DNA from: Polaribacter litorisediminis
GTDB taxonomy: Bacteria > Bacteroidota > Bacteroidia > Flavobacteriales > Flavobacteriaceae
Assembly (NCBI RefSeq): GCF_019968605.1
Contig: NZ_CP082966.1
Span: forward strand, 731,001 to 795,000
DNA: 64,000 nt
Direction of reading: 5' to 3'
The stretch's first letter is position 1. Every line of letters starts with the position of its first letter. Both the position numbers and the translations under genes were made by a program. Shown in pieces: positions 11,755 through 21,040 of this stretch. The notes under the pieces were generated by a model. The model made no database searches and was not told the DNA's origin. It saw only the letters and a program-made list of their open reading frames with translations.

Positions 11755-12069
11755 ATGATGGAAGAAAATCAAAACAAAGACGGTCAGTTAAATATAGAAC
11801 TAGATCAGGAAATTGCGGAAGGAACCTATTCTAATTTAGCAATTATTAATCATTCTGTATCAGAATTTATTGTTGATTTTATCAATATTATGCCAGGAGT
11901 ACCTAAAGCAAAAGTAAAGTCGAGAATTATTTTAACCCCGCAACATGCTAAAAGATTATCAAAAGCATTAGCAGATAACGTTCGAAAGTTTGAACTACAA
12001 AATGGAGAAATAAAAGATTACGAACAACCACCAATTCCTATGAACTTTGGGCCTACAGGTAAAGCTTAA
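11755..12069 (+). CDS. DUF3467 family protein
   Basis: 104 residues matching the small DUF3467 family of Bacteroidota: EGTYSNLAIINHSVSEFIVDFINIMPG, then SRIILTPQHAKRLSKALADNV. The function is unknown. Two adjacent ATG codons (11755 and 11758) are both possible starts; related proteins usually begin MEEN or MEDN, which favours 11758. It stands alone behind the rpoC terminator. Confidence 0.85.
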   Translation: MMEENQNKDGQLNIELDQEIAEGTYSNLAIINHSVSEFIVDFINIMPGVPKAKVKSRIILTPQHAKRLSKALADNVRKFELQNGEIKDYEQPPIPMNFGPTGKA

Positions 12070-12210
12070 AAATAGAAAGTGAAATGAAAGTTTCGCTTTT
12101 TTTTATGCCCTAAAAGAATATCATTAATATTATTTATGTAAATCATAAAAAACATAAATAAAAAAGGATGCTTAATTTTTTTGATCTTTGCGCCATCAAA
12201 AAACAATAAG

Positions 12211-13722
12211 ATGAATACAACACAAATAAAACAAAAAGAAGTAAGTACAATTAAAAATAACGTTACTAAAGTTGCTGTAGCCTATGGCGATGGAATTGGT
12301 CCAGAAATTATGACGGCCACTTTACGAATTTTAGAAGCTGCAGGAGCAAATATTAAAGCTGAAAAAATTGAAATTGGCGAAAAAGTATATGTATCGGGCA
12401 ATTCTGCGGGAATAGAAAAAAGTGCGTGGGAAACCATCAATAGAAATAAAATCATTTTAAAAGCACCCATTACAACACCGCAAGGAAAAGGGTATAAAAG
12501 TTTAAATGTAACCTTGCGTAAATCTTTAGGTTTGTTTGCAAATGTGCGTCCTGTAACGGCATATGCACCTTATGTGGAAACGAATTTTGCAGGAATGGAT
12601 GTTGTGATTGTAAGAGAAAACGAAGAAGATTTATATGCCGGTATAGAGCATCAACAAACGCAAGATGTTGTACAATGTTTAAAATTAATTACGAGACCAG
12701 GTTGCGAAAAGATCGTAAGATATGCTTTTGAGTATGCACAAGCTTACGGAAGAAAGAAGGTAACTTGTATGGTAAAAGACAACATTATGAAATTAACTGA
12801 TGGTTTATTTCATACTGTTTTCAAAGAAATTGCAGCAGAATATCCAAATATTGAAAGTAATTCTCAAATAATTGATATAGGATCTGCTCGTTTGGCTGCG
12901 AATCCTAAAAATTATGATGTGATTGTAACCTCTAATTTATATGGTGATATTATTTCTGATATCGCTGCAGAAATTGCAGGTTCTGTGGGGATGGCAGGTT
13001 CTGCAAACATCGGAACAAATGTAGCCATGTTTGAAGCAATTCATGGTTCTGCACCGGATATTGCCGGTAAAAAAATAGCAAATCCTTCAGGATTGTTAAA
13101 TGCGGCAGTGATGATGTTGTCTCATGTGGGGAAAACTAAAATTGCAGACACCATCAAAAATGCTTGGTTAACTACTTTAGAGAAAGGGTATCATACAGCA
13201 GATGTATTTCAAGAAGCAATTTCAAAAGAATTGGTTTCTACAAGTGAATTTGCGGCTAAGGTTATCGAAAATTTAGGAAACCAACCAACAACTTTGCCAA
13301 TCAGTAATTTAGCAGCAGGAAATGGTGAAATTGTAATACCAACTTATAAAAGAAAAAATCAAAAGCAAGTTTTAGTGGGTGTGGATATATTTATCAATTG
13401 GAAAGGAACTGATGCCAATATTATTGGTGATGCTTTATGTAATATTGAGGCTTTTAATTTGAAGTTAAAAATGATTACCAATAGAGGTGTAAAAGTATAT
13501 CCAGAAGGCATGAAAGAAACCTATTGTACAGATCATTGGAGATGCAGGTTTGTAGATATTAATGCTAAAATTGATGGAGAAAAAGTGTATAATCAAGTAG
13601 ATTTCGAAAAAATAATTGCCTTACAATCTTCGTTACATAATGAAGGTTTCCAGATTATAAAAACCGAAAATTTATATGAGTTTGACGGAAAAAGAGGCTT
13701 CTCTTTAGGGCAAGGTGAGTAA
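12211..13722 (+). CDS. icd: Isocitrate dehydrogenase, long type, NAD-type cofactor signature
   Basis: 503 residues from the ATG at 12211; an upstream in-frame TTG at 12181 coincides with a promoter-like box and is not favoured. It converts isocitrate to 2-oxoglutarate and CO2 in the TCA cycle. YGDGIGPEI near the N-terminus, Ser97 in KSLNVTLRK (substrate site), SNLYGDIISD (metal site) and HGSAPDIAGKKIANPSG identify a beta-decarboxylating dehydrogenase. The C-terminal extra domain (about 340-503) is that of the Thermus-type IDH. At the cofactor positions it has Asp283-Ile284, where NADP enzymes carry Lys-Tyr, so NAD use is predicted. Confidence 0.88.
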   Translation: MNTTQIKQKEVSTIKNNVTKVAVAYGDGIGPEIMTATLRILEAAGANIKAEKIEIGEKVYVSGNSAGIEKSAWETINRNKIILKAPITTPQGKGYKSLNVTLRKSLGLFANVRPVTAYAPYVETNFAGMDVVIVRENEEDLYAGIEHQQTQDVVQCLKLITRPGCEKIVRYAFEYAQAYGRKKVTCMVKDNIMKLTDGLFHTVFKEIAAEYPNIESNSQIIDIGSARLAANPKNYDVIVTSNLYGDIISDIAAEIAGSVGMAGSANIGTNVAMFEAIHGSAPDIAGKKIANPSGLLNAAVMMLSHVGKTKIADTIKNAWLTTLEKGYHTADVFQEAISKELVSTSEFAAKVIENLGNQPTTLPISNLAAGNGEIVIPTYKRKNQKQVLVGVDIFINWKGTDANIIGDALCNIEAFNLKLKMITNRGVKVYPEGMKETYCTDHWRCRFVDINAKIDGEKVYNQVDFEKIIALQSSLHNEGFQIIKTENLYEFDGKRGFSLGQGE

Positions 13723-13741
13723 CATTTTTTTTGGATTATTT

Positions 13742-13775
13742 AAAAAGCAGTTGTATTTTTTATAACTGCTTTTTT
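13742..13775 (+). terminator. Terminator after icd
   Basis: AAAAAGCAGTT (13742-13752) pairs with AACTGCTTTTT (13764-13774), with T-rich flanks on one side and A-rich on the other. It lies between the convergent icd gene and the minus-strand acyltransferase-like gene and could serve both. Confidence 0.85.
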
Positions 13776-13801
13776 GTTGTTTATTATCATACTTTAAAGG
13801 T

Positions 13802-14902
13802 TTACCCAGTACCACTTTTATCCCTGAGTTTATCGATAAAACCTCTTAAATTTTTATATAAAAAGGCATTCGTTTTTACATAGTAAAATGAAATAAAACA
13901 AACACACGTTATAAATAACGATGCTCCAAAAACAGCTTGCCAAGGTGTTAGTGTTTTGCCAATTATTTTTAAACCAATACCAGTAAAACTTCCATAGATC
14001 AAGATGAAGTGAATTACATAAATAGACAATGTTTTTTGTCCAATTTTTAAAATCAAAGGAAATTTAAGGTAGTTTTCAAACGCATAAAAGAAAGCAAAGT
14101 AGAGCAAAACATTGCCTAATCTTGTAAAGAGGTAGTTGTAACTTGCGGCATCTAAAAACAATTGGGTGTTGGTTGCTTTGGCTATTTCACATAAAATATA
14201 GGAAGAATGGAAAATTAAGATACTGCCAATAAGTATAAAAGAACCTATGGCAATAGGTTTAAAGTATTTTTGATGTACATGGTTAAAAAATTGTGTGGCT
14301 AAAAAAGCGCCGAAAGAAACATAACCAAACCATGGAATAATAGTAAAAATAGATCCACTGCTTTTAGAAATATAATTGCGAAAAATAAGCGGAATATTTT
14401 CAAAGTTTACACCCCGATATAAGGGTTCTGTAACAAAGATAAAAGTTCCTAAAATTAGGGTAATGAATGAAAAAAGTAGTATTCTTTTTGCCGATAAAAA
14501 GTAAAGTAAAATAATAAAGATTAAACTTAATCCGATACATTGCAGCACATCAACCGCTAAAAAATACATATCAAAAGTTCCAAAAATCCATTCTAAAAAT
14601 GGAATTCGTATTAAATATCCTACAAAAATTAAAAAGAATCCTCTAATGATTCCTTTTCGCATTCTTTTTTTTTCTTCTCCTTTTTCTTTGGCTTTCAATA
14701 ATAAATAGGTAAAAATTAATCCCGAAATAGTAAAAAAAGTTGGTGCCGTAATCCCTCTAAAATAACTCCAAACAGCATACGGAATTGATTCTAAATCTCG
14801 ATATCCAGTATCTAAAAGCGTATATATAAAATGCCCTTGTAACATCATTATAATGGCAAAAGCTCTAATAATATCAATAAAAAATAATCTCTCTGAATTC
14901 AA
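13802..14902 (-). CDS. Integral membrane protein of the heparan-alpha-glucosaminide acetyltransferase (DUF1624) type
   Basis: 366 residues with about ten hydrophobic helices. The N-terminus SERLFFIDIIRAFAIIMMLQGHF matches the HGSNAT-like catalytic family, with the conserved Asp/Arg in helix 1 and a His after it. Related proteins move acetyl groups across a membrane; the substrate here is unknown. Several positively charged loops face the cytoplasm (KAKEKGEEKKRMRKG). It appears to be a single-gene unit, convergent with icd. Confidence 0.7.
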   Translation of the reverse strand: MNSERLFFIDIIRAFAIIMMLQGHFIYTLLDTGYRDLESIPYAVWSYFRGITAPTFFTISGLIFTYLLLKAKEKGEEKKRMRKGIIRGFFLIFVGYLIRIPFLEWIFGTFDMYFLAVDVLQCIGLSLIFIILLYFLSAKRILLFSFITLILGTFIFVTEPLYRGVNFENIPLIFRNYISKSSGSIFTIIPWFGYVSFGAFLATQFFNHVHQKYFKPIAIGSFILIGSILIFHSSYILCEIAKATNTQLFLDAASYNYLFTRLGNVLLYFAFFYAFENYLKFPLILKIGQKTLSIYVIHFILIYGSFTGIGLKIIGKTLTPWQAVFGASLFITCVCFISFYYVKTNAFLYKNLRGFIDKLRDKSGTG

Positions 14903-15027
14903 TAAACTTCTTTAAATTTTAAAGATAGATAAATTATTGATTTTTAAGAATACTTATGATAAAATAAATATTCTCCGATTTTTTTAAACTGAATGGATTT
15001 AAGCGTTTCTAGTTCTAATTGCTAAAG

Positions 15028-15062
15028 AAAAAAGGGGATGTTATATATCATCCCCTTTTTTA
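15028..15062 (-). terminator. Terminator after the minus-strand secreted-protein gene
   Basis: AAAAAAGGGGATG pairs with CATCCCCTTTTTT around a TTATATAT loop (15028-15061). It begins 5 nt beyond the stop of the minus-strand gene at 15067, with a T run on the minus strand. It probably closes the aroC-luxR operon. Confidence 0.9.
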
Positions 15063-15066
15063 ATTT

Positions 15067-15810
15067 TTAAATTACACCATCTTCAGTTAGAAACTTTATG
15101 ATATCATCACGTTTAAGAACGTTGTTTTTTATATATGAAAAATATTCATTTTGTGGAACTTTATCGCCTTTTATTTGCATAGAACGAAACGAACCATCTT
15201 TTTGAGGAGTTACGATGATAATGTTACCATATTCTAAATGAAACAACCTCATGTTTACTATTGCAAAACTTCCTTTATCAGGAGTTGTAAAGGCTACATA
15301 GTCAACTTTATTGTTTTTTGTTTGAATAGATCCTTGCCCACCATAATCTGGATGATTTCTAGAAATAAGTTGGAATGGGCTAATGGCAGTATTATTAGCA
15401 GCAACAGTATCAATTACGGTTATAATTGTAAAAAAAGCATGTTTTCTACTTTTTTCAGGGTAGAACTTACTCTTTCCATGAAATATGCTGTTAAATACAA
15501 TTTCTTTATCCTTAACCATTAATTTATAATCAGAAAAGGACCTGGCCATAGTATTACCAATTTGTCCAAGACCTCCGTAAACCCCTAATAAGCTGTAATG
15601 TGGTACTGGAAAAGCACCAGAATGAAATGGGTTCCCATTATTTATGTTAGCATCAATGTCATTTTTCATTCTTTTGATATCCCAAAGTTCAGGTTTAGTA
15701 AGATTTTCGATTTGTTGTTTACGTAACTCTTCTAGATTTATAGTTTTATTTTCTTGAGAAAAGCTAAAAATACAGTTTAGTAATAAAGTTGTTAAAAGTA
15801 ATTTTTTCAT
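15067..15810 (-). CDS. Secreted protein of unknown function
   Basis: 247 residues from the ATG at 15810, chosen because it gives a clean signal peptide (MKKLLLTTLLLNCIFSFSQ). The mature part has no family I recognise. It contains GNPFHSGAFPVPHYSLLGVYGGLGQ and ends KRDDIIKFLTEDGVI. It lies 79 nt downstream of the membrane LuxR regulator on the same strand and is the last gene before a terminator, so it may be part of the same transcript. Confidence 0.7.
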   Translation of the reverse strand: MKKLLLTTLLLNCIFSFSQENKTINLEELRKQQIENLTKPELWDIKRMKNDIDANINNGNPFHSGAFPVPHYSLLGVYGGLGQIGNTMARSFSDYKLMVKDKEIVFNSIFHGKSKFYPEKSRKHAFFTIITVIDTVAANNTAISPFQLISRNHPDYGGQGSIQTKNNKVDYVAFTTPDKGSFAIVNMRLFHLEYGNIIIVTPQKDGSFRSMQIKGDKVPQNEYFSYIKNNVLKRDDIIKFLTEDGVI

Positions 15811-15889
15811 GGTTATATCTATTTTTTGTTTCCACAAAAGTAGTAACCATGCCAGGTATTTTTTTAATTTATATGGGTTGAAATGAGGA

Positions 15890-16948
15890 CTAGTACCCGG
15901 GTTGATTTTTCATTTTCTCTGCAAAATCCGCTCTATTATTGACTTCAAACTTTGAGTAAAGATTTCTAACATGAGTCTTAACTGTACTTAACGAAATGAA
16001 AAGTTTTGTAGCAATTTCTTTATTAGACATTTCTTCTAGTATTAATTCTGCAACTTTTTGTTCTTGCTGAGTTAAATTTATAGACGCTAAGGAAGCTGTT
16101 GTTTTTTTTAGTTTTTTTATTCTAAGCATTAAATAAATAGTACTTCCTAATAGAATAAGAATAATAAAAAAAGAAAAATAATTAAGCCTTCTATGGTACA
16201 CTAAATTTTCTTTAGTAGGTGTGATAGCAAATCTAGATAATTGATTTTCATAATTCAGTGTATAAGAGTTTTTGCCATATACTCTTAACAACCTTTCATA
16301 TAAATTAATGTAGAAGTTAGCATTTGCTTCATAATCCTTTTTTAAAACACTTTCTGTAAAGCCGTTTATTACTAAGAGGGTTGGTAAAGGGTGAACTTTA
16401 TTTTCTATAGAATATTGTTTCAATTCCTTTAATGTCTTTTCAACAGACTGCTTTCTAACCTCTGTGTTTTTAATGGTAACAAGTTGATTGGTTAATTCTC
16501 TTTCAACTTTTTTATAAACTTTCCATTCCTTATCAATTGGGTTGGTGTTTTTGGTATTTAAAAACCAAACTCCTCCAGATTTTTTAAAGACTATTGTGTC
16601 TGTGTTAGAAAAAATAAAATTTTCAAAATTTTTAACTTCAGGAGTATAAGCAAAATCAAAGCCAAGACTATTTTCGCTTAGGTTTGTATGAATTCTATAG
16701 ATTTTATCTTCTTCAGAAAGCAATTTTCCGTTAAATTTAAAATATCCTGCACTGTCTGTTTCTGATGAAAACAATACTTGATCCTTGCGCATTGTAGTTA
16801 AGTTATCATATTGTAATAAACTTAAATATATTTTCTTGTTTTTATAGTCAGCACCCAGATCACCGGATATAGAATATTGTCCATAACAACCACTACTACT
16901 TATCAAATAAAGTAGTAAAAGATAATAAAAGTTAGAAATTTTCTTCAT
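15890..16948 (-). CDS. Membrane-anchored LuxR-type regulator with extracytoplasmic sensor
   Basis: 352 residues. A lipoprotein-like signal (LYLISSSGCYG) starts the protein. A periplasmic domain of about 200 residues begins SISGDLGADYKNKKIYLSLL, resembling the carbohydrate/thioredoxin-associated DUF4369 fold. One transmembrane helix (about 231-251) is followed by a cytoplasmic LuxR HTH (about 292-345: LTQQEQKVAELILEEMSNKE, then LFISLSTVKTHVRNLYSKF). It would read an envelope signal and bind DNA from the membrane. It starts 14 nt after aroC, so it shares that transcript. Confidence 0.75.
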   Translation of the reverse strand: MKKISNFYYLLLLYLISSSGCYGQYSISGDLGADYKNKKIYLSLLQYDNLTTMRKDQVLFSSETDSAGYFKFNGKLLSEEDKIYRIHTNLSENSLGFDFAYTPEVKNFENFIFSNTDTIVFKKSGGVWFLNTKNTNPIDKEWKVYKKVERELTNQLVTIKNTEVRKQSVEKTLKELKQYSIENKVHPLPTLLVINGFTESVLKKDYEANANFYINLYERLLRVYGKNSYTLNYENQLSRFAITPTKENLVYHRRLNYFSFFIILILLGSTIYLMLRIKKLKKTTASLASINLTQQEQKVAELILEEMSNKEIATKLFISLSTVKTHVRNLYSKFEVNNRADFAEKMKNQPGY

Positions 16949-16962
16949 ACATGATTCCTTAA

Positions 16963-18027
16963 CTAATATTTTCTGGTTTTTTGAATGAGATAAAAATCAG
17001 CCAAAACTAAAGCAGTCATTGCTTCAACAATTGGCACCGCTCTTGGCACTACACAAGGGTCATGACGTCCTTTTCCTGTAATTTCTGTTACTTCATTTTC
17101 AGAATTAATCGTTTGCTGCGAACTCATAATGGTGGCAACAGGTTTAAAGGCTACTCTAAAATAAATATCCATGCCGTTGCTAATGCCACCTTGAATTCCG
17201 CCAGATAAGTTTGATTTCGTAGAGCCATCTTCGTTAAAAATATCATTATGTTCAGAACCTTTCATTTTGGCACCACAAAATCCACTTCCAAATTCAAAAC
17301 CTTTTACAGCATTTATAGAAAGCATGGCTTTGCCTAATTCCGCATGTAATTTATTAAAAATTGGCTCGCCCAAACCAACGGGCATATTTTGAGCAACACA
17401 CGTTATGGTTCCCCCAATAGTATCTCCAGCTTTTCTGATTTCTTTTATTTTAGCAATCATTTTTTCTGCGGATGCTGTATCTGGACATCGAACCATATTC
17501 TCTTCTGTTTTAGAAAAATCTAAATCTTGATACGGTTTGTCTATAAAAATATCGCCAACAGAAGATGTAAAAGCATTAATTTGGATACTCGCAATTAATT
17601 GTTTTGCCAAAGCCCCAGCAACTACCCAATTTGCCGTTTCGCGTGCAGAACTTCTTCCACCACCTCTATAATCTCTAATACCATATTTTTGGTCATAGGT
17701 ATAATCTGCATGAGATGGTCGGTATACGTTGGTGTTATGATTGTAATCTTTACTTTTCTGATTGGTATTTCTAATGATAAAACCAATCGAAGTTCCTGTA
17801 CTTTTTCCTTCAAAAACACCAGATAAAAATTCAACAGTATCGGGTTCTTTCCGTTGCGTAACAATTTTAGATTGCCCAGGTTTGCGTCTATTTAATTCCT
17901 CTTGAATGGCATCAAAATCAATTTTTAAACCTGCCGGAAATCCATCAATAACGCCGCCAATAGCAGTTCCGTGAGATTCTCCGTAAGTTGTTACTTTTAA
18001 TAAGTTTCCAAAAGAGTTAAAAGACAT
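16963..18027 (-). CDS. aroC: Chorismate synthase
   Basis: 354 residues, full length. It catalyses the last shikimate step, EPSP to chorismate, using reduced FMN. Signatures: TYGESHG near the N-terminus, [12 protein letters not shown] in the middle, and [18 protein letters not shown] near the C-terminus. The first gene of a likely minus-strand operon with the membrane LuxR regulator; a TATATTTG box lies just upstream. Confidence 0.97.
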   Translation of the reverse strand: MSFNSFGNLLKVTTYGESHGTAIGGVIDGFPAGLKIDFDAIQEELNRRKPGQSKIVTQRKEPDTVEFLSGVFEGKSTGTSIGFIIRNTNQKSKDYNHNTNVYRPSHADYTYDQKYGIRDYRGGGRSSARETANWVVAGALAKQLIASIQINAFTSSVGDIFIDKPYQDLDFSKTEENMVRCPDTASAEKMIAKIKEIRKAGDTIGGTITCVAQNMPVGLGEPIFNKLHAELGKAMLSINAVKGFEFGSGFCGAKMKGSEHNDIFNEDGSTKSNLSGGIQGGISNGMDIYFRVAFKPVATIMSSQQTINSENEVTEITGKGRHDPCVVPRAVPIVEAMTALVLADFYLIQKTRKY

Positions 18028-18047
18028 AATTACATTTTGTTTAGTAG

Positions 18048-18055
18048 CAAATATA
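18048..18055 (-). promoter_or_regulatory. Promoter -7 box for aroC
   Basis: On the minus strand TATATTTG matches the Bacteroidota TAnnTTTG box exactly, 20 nt before the aroC ATG. A convincing -33 TTG is not visible at the expected distance, so only the -7 element is claimed. Confidence 0.55.
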
Positions 18056-18224
18056 CGAATCTATTGAAAACACATTGAAGTTTTAAAAGGTTTCCTACCG
18101 ATTTCTAAAAACTTTAAAATTTGATTGTAGATTGATTTTTAGATGTTTGTGTTCTGGTTTTTAAGATACTCAAATAATTAGAAAAAATAATGATTTTTTT
18201 ATTTCAGATAATAAAAAAGCTTTG

Positions 18225-18232
18225 TATATTTG
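18225..18232 (+). promoter_or_regulatory. Promoter -7 box for tRNA-Ser
   Basis: TATATTTG followed by C fits TAnnTTTG perfectly and lies 35 nt before the tRNA. The -33 region is T-rich (TTTTTTTATTT) without a clear TTG. Confidence 0.6.
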
Positions 18233-18267
18233 CATCCGCATTCAGGGAAAACCTGATGAGACGCACT

Positions 18268-18352
18268 GGAGAAATGGCAGAGCGGTCGAATGCGGCAGTC
18301 TTGAAAACTGTTGACTGTAACAGGTCCGGGGGTTCGAATCCCTCTTTCTCCG
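18268..18352 (+). tRNA. tRNA-Ser (anticodon TGA)
   Basis: An 85-nt class II tRNA: acceptor GGAGAAA with TTTCTCC, anticodon stem around CTTGAAA (anticodon TGA at 18302-18304), a variable arm (TTGACTGTAACAGGT) and T arm GGGGGTTCGAATCCC. Discriminator G, CCA not encoded. It marks the left edge of the integrated island; the tRNA itself is intact. Confidence 0.95.
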
Positions 18353-18375
18353 CTGATAGATTTTCAAAAATCATC

Positions 18376-18410
18376 AAAACCCTTTAAAACCTATGTTTTA
18401 AAGGGTTTTT
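18376..18410 (+). terminator. Terminator after tRNA-Ser
   Basis: AAAACCCTTTAAAAC (18376-18390) pairs perfectly over 15 bp with GTTTTAAAGGGTTTT (18395-18409), loop CTAT. It ends the tRNA transcript and insulates the island from it. Confidence 0.92.
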
Positions 18411-18461
18411 GCTTTTCCACAAAACCCATAAAATTCATTAAATCGTATATAAAAGGTGTCC

Positions 18462-18506
18462 AATTCGGTGTCACTTGCAAATCACTAATACAAGTGACAC
18501 CGAATT
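18462..18506 (+). repeat. 16-bp perfect inverted repeat at the left edge of the island
   Basis: AATTCGGTGTCACTTG (18462-18477) and CAAGTGACACCGAATT (18491-18506) are exact reverse complements with a 13-nt spacer. GGTGTC also occurs just before the left arm (18455-18460). It sits between tRNA-Ser and the integrase, where the attachment site or integrase-binding sites are expected. No T tail follows, so it is not a terminator. Confidence 0.75.
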
Positions 18507-18634
18507 TCTCGCTAGCCCTTTGATAGTAAGGGTTTCAAAATTAAAAACAAGGCTAAAACTAGTTCAAAAAACGTACATCTTGCGTAGAATTAGGGGTCAG
18601 TTTAAATTTAATATGAATTTTAAAGGTTACCAAA

Positions 18635-19882
18635 ATGAAAACAATCACAGCAATTCTCTTTTATCCAAAGAGAGCAAAAGTAAATGCTAAAGGACAATGT
18701 GTTATTTATACACGCATTACAGTCAACGGAAAACGAATTGAATTTAGTACGGGAAGATACATTGATCCAGCTAAATGGTCCTCAGCTGCAGGTAAAATGA
18801 AAGGACAATCTGCAGAAGCTCGTTCAATAAATAAACATCTTGATATCTTAAAAACGAAGATCATCGACATTCAAATGGAGTTTATTCATTCGAAAACTCC
18901 TATTTCTGCAAAACTATTTAAAAGCAAAGTTTTAGGAGAAGAAGCAAAACGCCGAATGTTAATTCCAATTTTCGAAGATCATAATAAAAGAATTGAAGAA
19001 CTAGTAGGAAAAGAATATGCTCCAGGAACACTAGAACGTTATAAGACATCATTAAAGCACACCAAAGAATTTTTAGAATGGAAGTTTAAAGAATCGGATA
19101 TCGATATTCTAAAAATCAATCATGCGTTTATTACAGATTACGAATTCTATTTAAGATCAGTCAGAAACTGCAGTAACAATACAGCAGTAAAATACATTAA
19201 GAATTTCGGTAAAATCGTTAAAATATGTTTGGCCAATAATTGGATGGACAGGAACCCGTTTAGCAATTACAAATCTAAAGTAAGAACTGTAGAGCGTGTC
19301 TATTTAACAGAAGGTGAAATTCAAAAACTAATGGATAAAGAATTCTCAACAGAACGTTTGTCTTTAGTAAGAGATATTTTCTTATTCAGTTGTTACACAG
19401 GGCTGGCTTACATAGATGTAAAAAACCTAACCAAGTCGCACATCAGTATTGGTATTGATGGCGATAAATGGATTTTCACCCACCGTCAAAAAACAGAAGC
19501 AGCATCAAAAATCCCAATTTTACCAGTCACTCAAATGATGATTGATAAATATGAAGAGCATCCAAAATGTATAGCCAATAACTCTTTACTACCAATTTTT
19601 AGCAATCAAAAAATGAATGCCTATTTAAAAGAAATTGCGATTGTTTGCGAAATCAATAAAGAACTTACCTTTCATATTGCACGACATACATTTGCAACAA
19701 CTGTAACTTTGTCAAATGGTGTACCCATAGAAAGTGTCAGCAAAATGCTCGGACATAAAAATCTAAGAACAACGCAACACTATGCCAAGGTTTTGGATAA
19801 AAAAGTGAGTCATGATATGAATATTTTAAAACAAAAGTTAGCCAATACATACACTTTAGGTAAAAGTCAAGGTATAGGCTAG
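18635..19882 (+). CDS. int: Tyrosine recombinase (integrase), IntDOT-like, lacking Arg I
   Basis: 415 residues. The N-terminal arm-binding domain (AILFYPKRAKVNAKGQCVIY) and SAM-like core-binding domain precede the catalytic domain. His347 and Arg350 (HIARHTFAT), His374 (LGHKN) and the nucleophile Tyr383 (QHYAK) are present. The box-I arginine is replaced by Ala258 in CYTGLAYIDV; IntDOT of CTnDOT also lacks this arginine (serine there). It would insert and excise the island at the tRNA-Ser end. The start at 18635 gives MKTITAILFYPKRAK, normal for the family. Confidence 0.92.
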   Translation: MKTITAILFYPKRAKVNAKGQCVIYTRITVNGKRIEFSTGRYIDPAKWSSAAGKMKGQSAEARSINKHLDILKTKIIDIQMEFIHSKTPISAKLFKSKVLGEEAKRRMLIPIFEDHNKRIEELVGKEYAPGTLERYKTSLKHTKEFLEWKFKESDIDILKINHAFITDYEFYLRSVRNCSNNTAVKYIKNFGKIVKICLANNWMDRNPFSNYKSKVRTVERVYLTEGEIQKLMDKEFSTERLSLVRDIFLFSCYTGLAYIDVKNLTKSHISIGIDGDKWIFTHRQKTEAASKIPILPVTQMMIDKYEEHPKCIANNSLLPIFSNQKMNAYLKEIAIVCEINKELTFHIARHTFATTVTLSNGVPIESVSKMLGHKNLRTTQHYAKVLDKKVSHDMNILKQKLANTYTLGKSQGIG

Positions 19883-19979
19883 TTTAGTGTCTGTTAATAA
19901 CTTTTTAAGGTGTTCATTTCATAGATTTTATACAAAATGATTTAAATTGTAGCTTTCAAAATATATCATTTTAATTGCT

Positions 19980-20816
19980 ATGAATTCGTTTTGCACACCA
20001 TTCTTTCAAGAATTGGAGCGGGATTTTGTATTACTCAAAAATTCCGAAAGCAATCCTATTGTAGCAAGTCAAAACATAATTTTATTTTTAGAAAAGAAAT
20101 TAAAAAAGCTCAATAAATGGCTGAAAATATATCGCTTTGAATCTGAAAAAGAAGAGATTTATTTCTTCAAAGAATTAAAGCCTTCCTTAATTTCTAAAAT
20201 ACTGTTTTACAAACATGTTTTAAAAATCGAATCTACATTACCTTCAAGTAAAAAAGGAAAACGAAAGCACTATCTCAAAGCATTAAACAAAGCTGCTCAA
20301 ATGGCTAGAGAAAATTTTGATTTTTATGAATATTTCAGATCCAGAGCAACGTATAACGATCACCATTATTTTATCAGAAGGCCTTATAAAGATATCATTC
20401 GCGATCATCCAATGCAATTGTATTTCGATTCAAAAATATCTACATCTCATGAATATCAAGTCGCAAATTTGATATGTTCAGATATGCTCACAAACTACCT
20501 AGAACGTAAAATAGATGAAATCGATCAGAAAAGTGGAACTACAAATTTCAGAGAACCTGTAAATTATTCATGGTCTGGTTCCAAAATAGATTTAGTCGAA
20601 TTAATTTATGCACTCAAACATGCGAGACTAATCAATAACGGAAATACAGATGTAAAAGAGTTGGCAAAACACATAGGCAAAATTTTTAATATAGAACTAG
20701 AAGATAATATTTACAGAATTTACCAAGACATCAAATTACGCAAAACAGTCAGAACAAAATTTATAAATCGTTTAGCAGACAACCTCAATCAAAAATTAAA
20801 CGAAGAAGATTTGTAA
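19980..20816 (+). CDS. rteC: RteC family regulator of element excision
   Basis: 278 residues. The C-terminal half has the RteC pattern: YSWSGSKIDLVELIYALKHA, LINNG, then a stretch ending RKTVRTKFINRLADNLNQKL. In CTnDOT, RteC activates the excision operon in response to RteA/RteB; neither partner is seen here. It follows the integrase by 97 nt on the same strand. The family assignment is from the motif pattern. Confidence 0.85.
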   Translation: MNSFCTPFFQELERDFVLLKNSESNPIVASQNIILFLEKKLKKLNKWLKIYRFESEKEEIYFFKELKPSLISKILFYKHVLKIESTLPSSKKGKRKHYLKALNKAAQMARENFDFYEYFRSRATYNDHHYFIRRPYKDIIRDHPMQLYFDSKISTSHEYQVANLICSDMLTNYLERKIDEIDQKSGTTNFREPVNYSWSGSKIDLVELIYALKHARLINNGNTDVKELAKHIGKIFNIELEDNIYRIYQDIKLRKTVRTKFINRLADNLNQKLNEEDL

Positions 20817-21040
20817 ATCCCAACTTGGGTCAGCTGTGGTTTTTGGCTTAAAAAGCAGCTTTTTTTAAAAGCTCTTTTTGGTAAAGAAATCAACAGACTT
20901 TCATTTTAAAATATTTTATCAATAGTAAAAGTAGTTTACAAGCTTTTGGTAAAAAATAACACCCACCTTACGTATACCTTGTGAATAGGAAACACACAAT
21001 TGGTCTTGTTTTGTAGTATAATAATTTAAAACAAATCAAT

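Noticed and set aside
18190..18387. 65-codon plus-strand open frame across tRNA-Ser
   Set aside because: It is made of the tRNA gene and its promoter; the translated sequence has no protein character beyond that.
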